A DNA stretch of 64,000 nucleotides, taken from positions 1-64,000 of the forward strand of contig NZ_JAPENL010000003.1 of NCBI RefSeq assembly GCF_026342015.1, read 5' to 3'. The notes under the pieces were generated by a model that saw only the letters and a list, made by a program, of their open reading frames with translations, was not told where the DNA came from and searched no databases. Shown one piece after another: positions 18,506-25,377 of this stretch. The position numbers were made by a program, and so were the translations under genes. This DNA comes from Micromonospora lupini (GTDB lineage: Bacteria > Actinomycetota > Actinomycetes > Mycobacteriales > Micromonosporaceae). The stretch's first letter is position 1. Each line of letters starts with the position of its first letter.

Positions 18506-19407
18506 GCCCCGACCATCCCGTCCTGAAGCACCACCATCGTTCCGAACCCTTCCGAGGTGAAGACCTCCAGCAACGTCGAGTGCGCCACCCGACCGTCGAC
18601 GACGTGCGCGGCGGGCACACCCCCGCGCACCGCGCGCAGGCACGCCTCCATCTTGGGCACCATCCCCGACTCGAGGCTGGGCAGCAGCTTGGCCAGGTCG
18701 TCCGCGGTGATCTCGGAGACCAGGCTTGTGGTGTCCGGCCAGTCCGCGTACAGGCCGGCCACGTCGGTGAGCACGACCAGCTTGCGGGCCCGCAACGCGA
18801 CGGCGAGCGCGGCGGCGGCGGTGTCCGCGTTGAGGTTGTGCAGCACACCGTCGACGTCCGGCGCGACAGTCGAGATCACCGGGATCCGACCGGCGTCGAT
18901 GAGGTCGGTCACCGCCGACACGTCCACCGACTCGACGTCGCCGACCTGACCGACATCGACAGGCAACCCGTCCACGTACGCGGGGCGGCGCACCGCGGTG
19001 AACAGCCGGGCGTCCTCGCCGGAGAGCCCGACGGCGAACGGGCCGTGCGAGTTGATCAGCCCGACCAGCTCGCGCCCCACCTGCCCGACCAGCACCATCC
19101 GGACCACGTCCATCGCCTCGGCCGTCGTCACCCGCAGGCCGCCCCGGAACTCGCTGGCGATGCCGAGCCGGCCCAGCATGGCGGAGATCTGCGGACCGCC
19201 GCCGTGCACCACCACAGGCTTCAGGCCGGCGTAGCGCAGAAACACCATGTCGGCCGCGAACGCCCGTTGCAGGGCCGGCTCGGTCATCGCGTTGCCGCCG
19301 TACTTGACCACCACTGTCGAGCCGGAGAAACGCGCCAGCCACGGCAGGGCCTCGATCAGCGTCTCCGCCTTGATCTGGGCGCGCGTGAGATCACCACTGA
19401 GACTCAT
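18502..19407 (-). CDS. argB: acetylglutamate kinase
   Basis: 301 residues, amino-acid kinase fold. VVVKYGGNAM is the N-terminal phosphate loop and VVVHGGGPQI the N-acetylglutamate loop. NLNADTAAAALAVALRARKL and VLTDVAGLY are the conserved nucleotide-binding segments. An N-terminal extension of about 20 residues before the kinase core resembles arginine-inhibited, hexameric enzymes, so feedback inhibition is plausible. ATG 19407 overlaps the argJ stop by 4 bp. Confidence 0.97.
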   Translation of the reverse strand: MSLSGDLTRAQIKAETLIEALPWLARFSGSTVVVKYGGNAMTEPALQRAFAADMVFLRYAGLKPVVVHGGGPQISAMLGRLGIASEFRGGLRVTTAEAMDVVRMVLVGQVGRELVGLINSHGPFAVGLSGEDARLFTAVRRPAYVDGLPVDVGQVGDVESVDVSAVTDLIDAGRIPVISTVAPDVDGVLHNLNADTAAAALAVALRARKLVVLTDVAGLYADWPDTTSLVSEITADDLAKLLPSLESGMVPKMEACLRAVRGGVPAAHVVDGRVAHSTLLEVFTSEGFGTMVVLQDGMVGA

Positions 19408-20576
19408 GTCGAGTAGGCCGAGTTCTCGTGCACGTACGCGTGGGACAGGTCGTTGGTCCAGATCGTCGCCACCGCGTCGCCGACGTGCAGGTCGATCCGG
19501 ATCGTCACGTCCCGGCCGGTGAGGTCGACCTTCGAGCGGTCCTCGGCGGCCGCGCCACCCCGGCACACCCACACCCCGTTGACCGCCACGTCCACCTCGT
19601 CCGGGTCGAAGGCGGCGGTGGTCGTGCCGACCGCGGCGAGGATCCGGCCCCAGTTCGGATCGTTGCCGAACAACGCGGTCTTGACCAGGTTGTTGCGGGC
19701 CACCGAACGGCCGACCTCGACCGCGTCGTCCTCGTCGGCGGCACCGACCACGTCGATGGCGACCTGCTTGGTGGCGCCCTCGGCGTCGGCCACCAACTGC
19801 TGGGCGAGGTCGTGGCAGGCAGTGGTCACCGCCGCGGCCAACTCGGCAGGGGTCGGCTCGATCCCGCTCGCACCGCTGGACAGCAGCAGCACCGTGTCGT
19901 TCGTGGACATGCAGCCGTCCGAGTCGACCCGGTCGAAGGTGACCCGGGTGGCCGCCCGCAGCGCCTCGTCCAGCGCCGCCGGCCCGGCCACCGCGTCGGT
20001 GGTGAGCACGCAGAGCATGGTGGCCATGCCCGGCGCGAGCATGCCGGCGCCCTTGGCCATCCCACCGACCGTCCATCCGCTGCCCCGGGCCACAGTCGTC
20101 TTCGGCCGGGTGTCGGTGGTCATGATGGCCTCGGCGGCGGCCGGACCGCCGTCGCGCGACAGACCCCGGATCGCCGCACGGACCCCGGGCAGCAGCTTCG
20201 GCATCGGCAACCGCTCACCGATCAGGCCGGTGGAGCAGACCGCCACGTCCCCGGCGCCGAGGAGCAGCCGCGGACTGACCGCGCTCAGCGCGGTTGCCGT
20301 GTGCTCGGCCGTGGCGTGCGTGTCCTGGAAGCCGGCCGGGCCGGTGCAGGCGTTCGCGCCACCGGAGTTGAGCACCACGGCACGGACCACACCGCCCTGC
20401 ACGACCTGCTGGGTCCAGCGCACCGGCGCGGCCTTGACCCGGTTGGTGGTGAAGACACCGGCGACACCGGCGTCCGGGCCGTCGTTGACGACAAGCGCGA
20501 CGTCCGCGCCGCCGCTGGCCTTCAGACCGGCGGCCACGCCGGCCGCCCGGAAACCCCGAGGGGTGGTGACGCTCAT
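19404..20576 (-). CDS. argJ: glutamate N-acetyltransferase / ornithine acetyltransferase
   Basis: 390 residues. Recycles the acetyl group from N-acetylornithine to glutamate. The self-cleavage site is the Ala-Thr bond in KGAGMLAPGMATML (about residue 190), which frees the catalytic threonine. FDRVDSDGCMSTNDTV and FGNDPNWGRIL are further signatures. With argJ present no argA or argE is needed. ATG 20576 overlaps the argC stop by 4 bp. Confidence 0.97.
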   Translation of the reverse strand: MSVTTPRGFRAAGVAAGLKASGGADVALVVNDGPDAGVAGVFTTNRVKAAPVRWTQQVVQGGVVRAVVLNSGGANACTGPAGFQDTHATAEHTATALSAVSPRLLLGAGDVAVCSTGLIGERLPMPKLLPGVRAAIRGLSRDGGPAAAEAIMTTDTRPKTTVARGSGWTVGGMAKGAGMLAPGMATMLCVLTTDAVAGPAALDEALRAATRVTFDRVDSDGCMSTNDTVLLLSSGASGIEPTPAELAAAVTTACHDLAQQLVADAEGATKQVAIDVVGAADEDDAVEVGRSVARNNLVKTALFGNDPNWGRILAAVGTTTAAFDPDEVDVAVNGVWVCRGGAAAEDRSKVDLTGRDVTIRIDLHVGDAVATIWTNDLSHAYVHENSAYST

Positions 20577-21574
20577 GGTGTGACTCCCCAGACGGACAGG
20601 CCCGTCGTCTCCGGCAGGCCGAGCATCAGGTTGGCGTTCTGCACGGCCTGACCGGCGGCACCCTTGCCCAGGTTGTCCAGGGCGCTGAGCACGATCAACC
20701 GACCGGAGTCCACGTCGACGGTGGCCTGCAGGTGGCACGAGTTGGAACCCAGCGTCGCGGCGGTGTGCGGAAAGCGACCCTCGGGCAGCACGTGCACGAA
20801 CGGCGTGTCCGCGTACGCCCGCGCCAGCACCTCCTGCGGGTCGACGCCGCGCGCCGGCACCGCCGTGACCGTGGCCAGGATGCCGCGCGGCATCGGCGCC
20901 AAAACCGGCGTGAACGACAGGCCGGTCGCGCCGGTGGCCTGCTTGATCTCGGGTACGTGCTGGTGGGTGCCGACCCGGTACGGCGACAGGTCCCCCAGCA
21001 CCTCGCTGGCCAGCAGGTGGGGCTTCGCCGCCCGGCCCGCGCCGGACGTGCCGGAGGCGGCGACCACCACCACGTCGGCGGGGCTGGCCGCGCCGTCGGC
21101 GATCAGCGGCGCCAGCGCCAGGGTGATCGCGGCGGCGTAACAGCCGGTGTTGGCGACCCGGGTCGAGCCGGCGATCAGCTCCCGCTGGCCGGGCAGCTCG
21201 GGCAGCCCGTAGGTCCACTGACCGGCGTGCGTGCCGCCGTAGTACTGCGCCCACGCGTACGGGTCGGCGAGCCTGTGGTCGGCGCCCAGGTCGACGATGC
21301 GCACCTGGGGCGGCAGTTGGGCCGCGAGGGCCGCCGACTCGCCGTGCGGCAGCGCCAGGAAGACCAGGTCGGCGTCTGCCAGGGTCGACGGGTCGGTCTC
21401 GCCGAGCACCAGGTCGAGCCCGGTGAGCTGCGGGTGCACCACGTCGACGCGGTGCCCGGCCTGGCGGTGCGCCGTGGCGGCGACCAGATCGAACTCCGGG
21501 TGCCCGGCGACCAGACGCAGCAACTCACCTCCGGCGTAGCCGCTCGCTCCGGCGACCGCGACTCGGATCCCCAT
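20573..21574 (-). CDS. argC: N-acetyl-gamma-glutamyl-phosphate reductase
   Basis: 333 residues, first gene of the operon. The N-terminal NAD(P)-binding GASGYAGGELLRL and the catalytic cysteine in VANTGCYAAA are present. ATG 21574 is preferred: GGAGGT lies directly before GAGT-ATG. The in-frame GTG at 21580 falls inside that ribosome-binding site. Upstream are a promoter and ARG boxes. A decayed copy of an internal part of this gene lies at 25114-25259. Confidence 0.97.
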   Translation of the reverse strand: MGIRVAVAGASGYAGGELLRLVAGHPEFDLVAATAHRQAGHRVDVVHPQLTGLDLVLGETDPSTLADADLVFLALPHGESAALAAQLPPQVRIVDLGADHRLADPYAWAQYYGGTHAGQWTYGLPELPGQRELIAGSTRVANTGCYAAAITLALAPLIADGAASPADVVVVAASGTSGAGRAAKPHLLASEVLGDLSPYRVGTHQHVPEIKQATGATGLSFTPVLAPMPRGILATVTAVPARGVDPQEVLARAYADTPFVHVLPEGRFPHTAATLGSNSCHLQATVDVDSGRLIVLSALDNLGKGAAGQAVQNANLMLGLPETTGLSVWGVTP

Positions 21575-21583
21575 ACTCACCTC

Positions 21584-21659
21584 CGCATGACTATGCAGCG
21601 AAGATTAACAAGGACGACTCACAAGTGCAAGTTCATGCAGAGCAGTGCATGCTAATGAG
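21584..21659. promoter_or_regulatory. argR operator: ArgR operator region: three ARG-box-like sites
   Basis: Compared with TGCAT-N4-ATGCA, the sites are 21584-21597 (minus: TGCATAGTCATGCG, one mismatch), 21626-21639 (TGCAAGTTCATGCA, one mismatch) and 21646-21659 (TGCATGCTAATGAG, two mismatches). Centres of sites 2 and 3 are 20 bp apart, the usual tandem spacing for an ArgR hexamer. Site 2 overlaps the -35; site 1 covers the expected transcription start and the ribosome-binding region. Confidence 0.65.
21602..21630 (-). promoter_or_regulatory. arg operon promoter
   Basis: Minus-strand -35 TTGCAC (21625-21630) and -10 TAATCT (21602-21607) with a 17-bp spacer. Transcription would begin near 21595, about 20 bp before the argC ATG. 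Both ends of the promoter overlap ARG-box-like sites, giving a geometry for direct repression. Confidence 0.6.
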
Positions 21660-21707
21660 CGGATGGACGTATGGTGTTGTACCCCGACCCGGCGAGCGGG
21701 AAGCCCT

Positions 21708-22115
21708 TCATGCTTCCGGCTCCTCGGGCTGTGGAGAGCCGATCGCAGTCGTCCGGTCGGAGCGGGTGTGTCGGGCGGGCCAGCCAAGGAACCGGTCGAA
21801 CATGTCACTGGCGCACCCGGTGGTGGTGGGGTTGAGCTTGTGCAGGTCGTCGATGGCGTCATGGAGCAGACGGGCCAGGTAGAGGAACAGGCTGACCCGG
21901 TTGCCGTCGTACTCGGTGACGAGAGCGAGCTTTGCCCGGCCACAGGGCCAGGGTTGGCCGCAGGCACGGCAGAGCCAGATCGGGCGCAGCGGAGTGTGCT
22001 CTCTGGGCTCGGAGTCGAGGCGTCGGGCTTGGGTAAGGCGCGTGGGCTCCTCCTGGGGCCGGGCGGCAGATGACGGTCCGGTGGCATCGAGCCGGTCTCG
22101 CTCCTGGGCGCTCAC
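21708..22115 (-). CDS. small conserved actinobacterial protein with CxxC-PWPC motif
   Basis: About 135 residues. The centre reads IWLCRACGQPWPCGRAKLAL, a CxxC plus a third cysteine, which could bind zinc or iron. A helix with VSLFLYLARLLHDAIDDL follows. Small proteins of this layout often sit beside XRE regulators in actinomycetes (recalled, not searched); their function is unknown. GTG 22115 is preferred because GGGGA lies six bases upstream; GTG 22127 has no such site. Divergent from the XRE regulator gene. Confidence 0.65.
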   Translation of the reverse strand: MSAQERDRLDATGPSSAARPQEEPTRLTQARRLDSEPREHTPLRPIWLCRACGQPWPCGRAKLALVTEYDGNRVSLFLYLARLLHDAIDDLHKLNPTTTGCASDMFDRFLGWPARHTRSDRTTAIGSPQPEEPEA

Positions 22116-22356
22116 GTCTTTCCCCACTCAGTAGGTCGGGCTTGGAATGGCTGCGGAACGGGCGGGAGCTGACGTAGTCGCCACGCCTTGCACAGCGGCT
22201 TCTGCTCTCACCCGTCTCGGCCATGCGTCTACACAAGCCCCGACGGTCGCTGGTGCCCAGCGCGGCAACGACGCAGAACTGACGCATCCCCATTGCGTCA
22301 CAGGATGTGAGCTGGGTGAATGGACCGTGACGAATGGCGGCGAAGGGAGGCGGCAC

Positions 22357-23523
22357 GTGGCGGATAGGCGTCGGCACCGGCTGGCCCAGCGCCGCAAGAC
22401 GATCGGCCTGAGCCAGGAACGCCTCGCCGAAGCCCTCGGCGTCGACCGCTCCACAGTCGTGCGGTGGGAACGGGCGGAGACTGACCCGCAGCCCTGGCAC
22501 CGGCCGCGCCTCGCCGCGGCCCTCACGCTGTCGATCGAGGAGCTGGCCGACCTCCTGGCCGACGTCGGCCAGACACCGGCACCGCCCGCCGAGCGTCTCG
22601 GCTACGTGCTGCGCAACCCTGGCCGCGTCGACCTGATCGCTGTGGCGCACCTGAGGGAGCGCGTGCGGCGCCTCGACGAGCGCTACGACCAGACACCCTC
22701 GACGCTCCTGCTCGCCGAGGCCGGCCAACTACACGGTCAGACAATCTTCCTTCGCCAGCACGCCAACAACGGGCCGGTTCAGCGCGAGTTGGCGGCAGCA
22801 GTCGCCGAGTCCGCGACGCTGATGGGCCAACTCGTCTGGGACGCCTCGCAGCGGCGCGACCATGTCGCCAGCGCCGCCTACTTCGACCGGGCGATCAGCG
22901 CGGCCCAGGAAACGCGAGACCCGGTCACCGAGGCCAACGCGTTGCTCCGTAAGAGCTACGTCGCCCTCTACGGCACCAAGCAACCCAACACCGGTCTCGT
23001 CCTAACGATCCGCGCCGCCGCCGTCAGTCACAACGACAGTCACGTCATCGCCGGCCTCGCCCAACTGCACCGGGCTGAGGCACACGCGATGCTCGGTCAG
23101 GCCGAGGATTGCTCCGACGCTCTCGGTGCCGCTGAAGCTCACTTCACCGCCGTCGACGCCCGAGACCCAGCCACCGACATCTTCTGCCCCAGCCACTACA
23201 CGAGACTCGCGGGCTCCTGCTGGCTCTCCCTCAACAAGCCCGACCAAGCAGTGCCAGCGCTGGAGAACGCCCGACAACTGATCGCCGCACGCCGCAAATC
23301 CACGGCCGTCATCCTCGGCAACCTCGCCCTCGCCAGCATCCTCCAACGCGACGTGGACGCCGCAACGTCCTACCTGCAGCAGGCCATCGACGTCATCGAG
23401 ACAACCCGTGCCGGCGGCGGACTCAACCTCGCCTTCGCCGCCGCGAGACAGCTACGCCCCTGGCGCAACGAGCCCTCGGTCCAGGACGTGAACGACCGAC
23501 TCCTCACCCTCATGAACCCGTAG
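22357..23523 (+). CDS. XRE-family regulator with TPR-like C-terminal region
   Basis: 388 residues. The helix-turn-helix is at about residues 8-60 (RRKTIGLSQERLAEALGVDR, then STVVRWERAETDP). The rest is helical with TPR-like repeats (AASAAYFDRAISAAQETRD, LGNLALASILQRDVDAATSYLQQAIDV), so it may sense a peptide or small molecule. GTG 22357 has GGGAGG six bases upstream. It forms an operon with the 5-FCL-like gene that starts 10 bp after its stop. Base composition is a little lower in GC than the arg operon, which fits acquired DNA. Confidence 0.85.
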   Translation: MADRRRHRLAQRRKTIGLSQERLAEALGVDRSTVVRWERAETDPQPWHRPRLAAALTLSIEELADLLADVGQTPAPPAERLGYVLRNPGRVDLIAVAHLRERVRRLDERYDQTPSTLLLAEAGQLHGQTIFLRQHANNGPVQRELAAAVAESATLMGQLVWDASQRRDHVASAAYFDRAISAAQETRDPVTEANALLRKSYVALYGTKQPNTGLVLTIRAAAVSHNDSHVIAGLAQLHRAEAHAMLGQAEDCSDALGAAEAHFTAVDARDPATDIFCPSHYTRLAGSCWLSLNKPDQAVPALENARQLIAARRKSTAVILGNLALASILQRDVDAATSYLQQAIDVIETTRAGGGLNLAFAAARQLRPWRNEPSVQDVNDRLLTLMNP

Positions 23524-23533
23524 GAGCACCAAC

Positions 23534-24244
23534 GTGACCGACATCGACCGCGCCAAACACGCCGTTCGGCACCACGTATGGGACCTCCTCGAACGTCAGG
23601 GCGCCGCCCCACCCGGCGTGCACGGTCACATCCCTGACTTCGTCGGCAAGGAGGAGGCCGCAGCCCACCTCGCGGAGCTGGACATCTGGAAGAACGCCCG
23701 AGTCATCAAATGCAACCCGGACCGGGCCCAACTTCCCGTCCGGGTACGAGCCCTGAGGGAAGGCAAACTGCTCTACATGGCGGTCCCGAAACTCGCCACC
23801 CCAAAGCCCTTCTATTTGCTCGACCCCGCCAGCCTCACCGCACCAATGGAGACCGCAGTTACCAGTAGCGGCGCACCGCAGGTCGCTCCCACCGTGGGAC
23901 CCGACGAGATGCGTCCGGTGGACCTCATCGTCTGCGGCAGCGTCGCTGTCAGTCGCCACAGCGGCGTGCGGGTCGGCAAGGGCGCCGGCTACTCCGACCT
24001 GGAGATCGCCCTCCTCACCGAGGCCGGACTCGTCACCGCCGAGACCGCCATCGCCACCACGATCCACCAGACCCAACTCCTCGATGACGAGCTGCCCCAT
24101 GCGGACCATGACTTCAGCGTCGACTTCGCGATCACGCCGAACGAGGTAGTGACCTGCAGACCCGACCGGGGACGACCGCCCAGCATCATCAGATCAAACC
24201 TTCGTCAAGATCAGCTCGACAGCATCCCGATACTGCTCGCCTAG
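23534..24244 (+). CDS. 5-formyltetrahydrofolate cyclo-ligase-like protein (COG0212 type)
   Basis: 236 residues. The motif GVRVGKGAGYSDLEIALLTE replaces the canonical GxGxGYYDR of true 5-FCL and matches the 5-FCL-like (MTHFSD/COG0212) paralogue type. Family literature suggests such paralogues may lack cyclo-ligase activity and act in thiamin-related metabolism, so the folate assignment is uncertain. GTG 23534 is preceded by AGGAG lying over the stop of the regulator gene, so the two genes are coupled. Confidence 0.75.
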   Translation: MTDIDRAKHAVRHHVWDLLERQGAAPPGVHGHIPDFVGKEEAAAHLAELDIWKNARVIKCNPDRAQLPVRVRALREGKLLYMAVPKLATPKPFYLLDPASLTAPMETAVTSSGAPQVAPTVGPDEMRPVDLIVCGSVAVSRHSGVRVGKGAGYSDLEIALLTEAGLVTAETAIATTIHQTQLLDDELPHADHDFSVDFAITPNEVVTCRPDRGRPPSIIRSNLRQDQLDSIPILLA

Positions 24245-24541
24245 CGGTTGGAGGCGACCTGGCCGGTGTAGCTCGAAGCTGCTTAGCCAGGGCACCCCTG
24301 TCGGTGTCATGAGAGAACGGGCGTCGGTGCGGGACATTTGTGCAACGACCACGATCTCGCTTTCTGTACCGGCGTATCACCCGGCCATGGGAGCCCGCCC
24401 CGCTATCCGAGGCTCAATAGGCATCGCAACCGCCGTGCCAGATGACGGAAGAGACTTTGCCGACAGGAGAACCGTCTCGCGTGGCCGGCGGCGTTCGCCG
24501 GCACAGCACCAGTCCCTCCATACCCGACGCTGGCCGATGCT

Positions 24542-24557
24542 CCCGAGGGTCCGCCGA
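24542..24557. repeat. 16-bp direct repeat, copy 1
   Basis: CCCGAGGGTCCGCCGA occurs perfectly here and at 25261-25276. The flanking bases differ at once on both sides. The pair brackets the hairpin, the tRNA-like fragment and the argC/pheT chimera (703 bp between copies). Confidence 0.6.
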
Positions 24558-24581
24558 GCACCCAACCAATGACAATGGATA

Positions 24582-24630
24582 TTGAGAAGGCCCCCATCTG
24601 ACGTATAACGCAAGGTCAGGACCTTCTCAA
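24582..24630. terminator. long interrupted hairpin beside the tRNA-like fragment
   Basis: TTGAGAAGG (24582-24590) pairs perfectly with CCTTCTCAA (24622-24630). Inside, CTGAC pairs with GTCAG. Hairpins of this kind follow integrase genes at the ends of actinomycete integrative elements, but no integrase remains here. It could act as a terminator in either direction. Confidence 0.45.
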
Positions 24631-24643
24631 CGATATGCCGCTA

Positions 24644-24675
24644 GGGACTTGATTCCCAAACCCGAGGATTAAGAG
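24644..24675 (-). pseudogene. tRNA-Lys(CTT)-like 3'-half remnant, possible attachment scar
   Basis: On the minus strand this contains CTCTTAATC, the tRNA-Lys(CTT) anticodon loop. A variable-region-like GGG, a T-arm-like GGGAATCAAGTCCC and an acceptor-like stretch follow. Against a typical tRNA-Lys 3' half I count roughly 27 matches in 39 positions. The 5' half is absent, so it is not a working tRNA. A site-specific integration scar is the best reading; chance similarity is not excluded. Confidence 0.4.
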
Positions 24676-24704
24676 ATCGCGGGGCGGGGACGGGTCTCCG
24701 ATTA

Positions 24705-25118
24705 CGCGCCGCGCAGGGTCGCGCCGAAGCGTTCCGCCGCCACGGCGACCGCCGCGTCGCGGGCCGCCAGCGCCTCCTCGACCGTGAGCGTCCGGTCCGG
24801 CGCACGGAAGGTGACCGGCGACCCGCGCCGAGCTGCGCGCCCGCGTACACGTCGAACAGCCGCACGTCCTCCAGCAGCTCACCGGCGCCCGCCTCCAGCG
24901 CCCGGCGCACCTGCTCGGCCGGCACCGAGTCGTCAAGCACCAACGCCACGTCGATAAGCGCCGGCGGGAAGCCGGACACCGTCGGCGCGGGCGTCACCGG
25001 GGTCGACGGCAGCGCCCCGAGGTCCAGTTCCAGCGCGCAGGTGCGGCGGGGCAGCTCCAGCGCCGCCACCACGGTCGGGTGCAGCTCGCCGGCGTGCCCG
25101 ACTACCGCACCGTCGACC
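24705..25118 (-). pseudogene. pheT': pheT 3'-end remnant
   Basis: This matches 31101-31528, the last 140 or so codons of pheT, with about seven substitutions (about 98% identity). A 16-bp deletion near 24813, just after GGTGA, shifts the reading frame. Homology stops at the stop codon (TAA here, TGA in pheT). It encodes part of the FDX-ACB anticodon-binding domain and is not functional. Its 5' side joins an argC fragment. Confidence 0.9.
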
Positions 25119-25259
25119 TCGCCGTGGGGCAGCGCCAGAAGACCAGGTCGGCGTCTGCCAGGGTCGGCGGGTCGGTCTCGCCGAGCACCAGGTCGAGCCC
25201 GGTGAGCTGCGGGTGCACCACGTCGACGCGGTGCCGGCCTGGCGGTGCGCGGTGGCGGT
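25114..25259 (-). pseudogene. argC': argC internal-fragment remnant fused to pheT remnant
   Basis: This matches argC 21334-21482 with a few substitutions and two single-base deletions. Reading on the minus strand, the argC piece runs straight into the pheT piece; the joint lies in a shared CGAC at about 25114-25118. The order argC-middle then pheT-end is what a tandem-duplication or single-crossover junction of the ancestral pheT-argC region would leave. The argC start is missing. Confidence 0.88.
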
Positions 25260-25260
25260 G

Positions 25261-25276
25261 CCCGAGGGTCCGCCGA
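25261..25276. repeat. 16-bp direct repeat, copy 2
   Basis: Perfect copy of 24542-24557, starting just past the argC remnant. See copy 1. Confidence 0.6.
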
Positions 25277-25284
25277 AAAGGACT

Positions 25285-25314
25285 CGACTGAGTGGCCACT
25301 CAATCGACTAGCAT
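25285..25314 (+). promoter_or_regulatory. palindromic operator and -10 before the SARP gene
   Basis: TGAGTGGCCACTCA (25289-25302) is a perfect 14-bp palindrome. With CGA/TCG arms it extends to 22 bp with one mismatched pair. TAGCAT at 25309-25314 could be a -10, so a protein bound to the palindrome would block it. No clear -35 is seen. Confidence 0.4.
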
Positions 25315-25377
25315 CATTCCCTGACGGTGGTGGGCCGGCTCGTCCGGTCCGCGTGGGGGCACCTGACGGAGGACGCG

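Larger units (their letters stand above)
24245..24704. other. gene-free stretch between 5-FCL-like gene and pheT remnant
   Basis: No open frame here has a ribosome-binding site or recognisable protein. The first 300 bp show nothing I can name. The last 160 bp hold one copy of a 16-bp direct repeat (24542-24557), a long hairpin (24582-24630) and a tRNA-Lys-like fragment (24644-24675), entered separately. Together they look like the scar of an integrative element. Confidence 0.5.

Noticed and set aside
24309..24572. 87-residue open frame in the gap after the 5-FCL-like gene
   Set aside because: No ribosome-binding site and no recognisable protein; it runs into the repeat and hairpin region.
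24644..24675. Functional tRNA-Lys gene
   Set aside because: No 5' half, no D-arm and a mismatched T-arm; kept only as a remnant.
24641..25303. 220-residue open frame over the argC/pheT chimera as a working gene
   Set aside because: It is made of two decayed gene pieces with frame-shifting deletions; the recognisable pheT part covers only the middle.
21660..25377. Active mobile element, integrase, transposase or CRISPR array
   Set aside because: No such protein, terminal inverted repeats or regular repeat-spacer pattern were seen; only scars remain.
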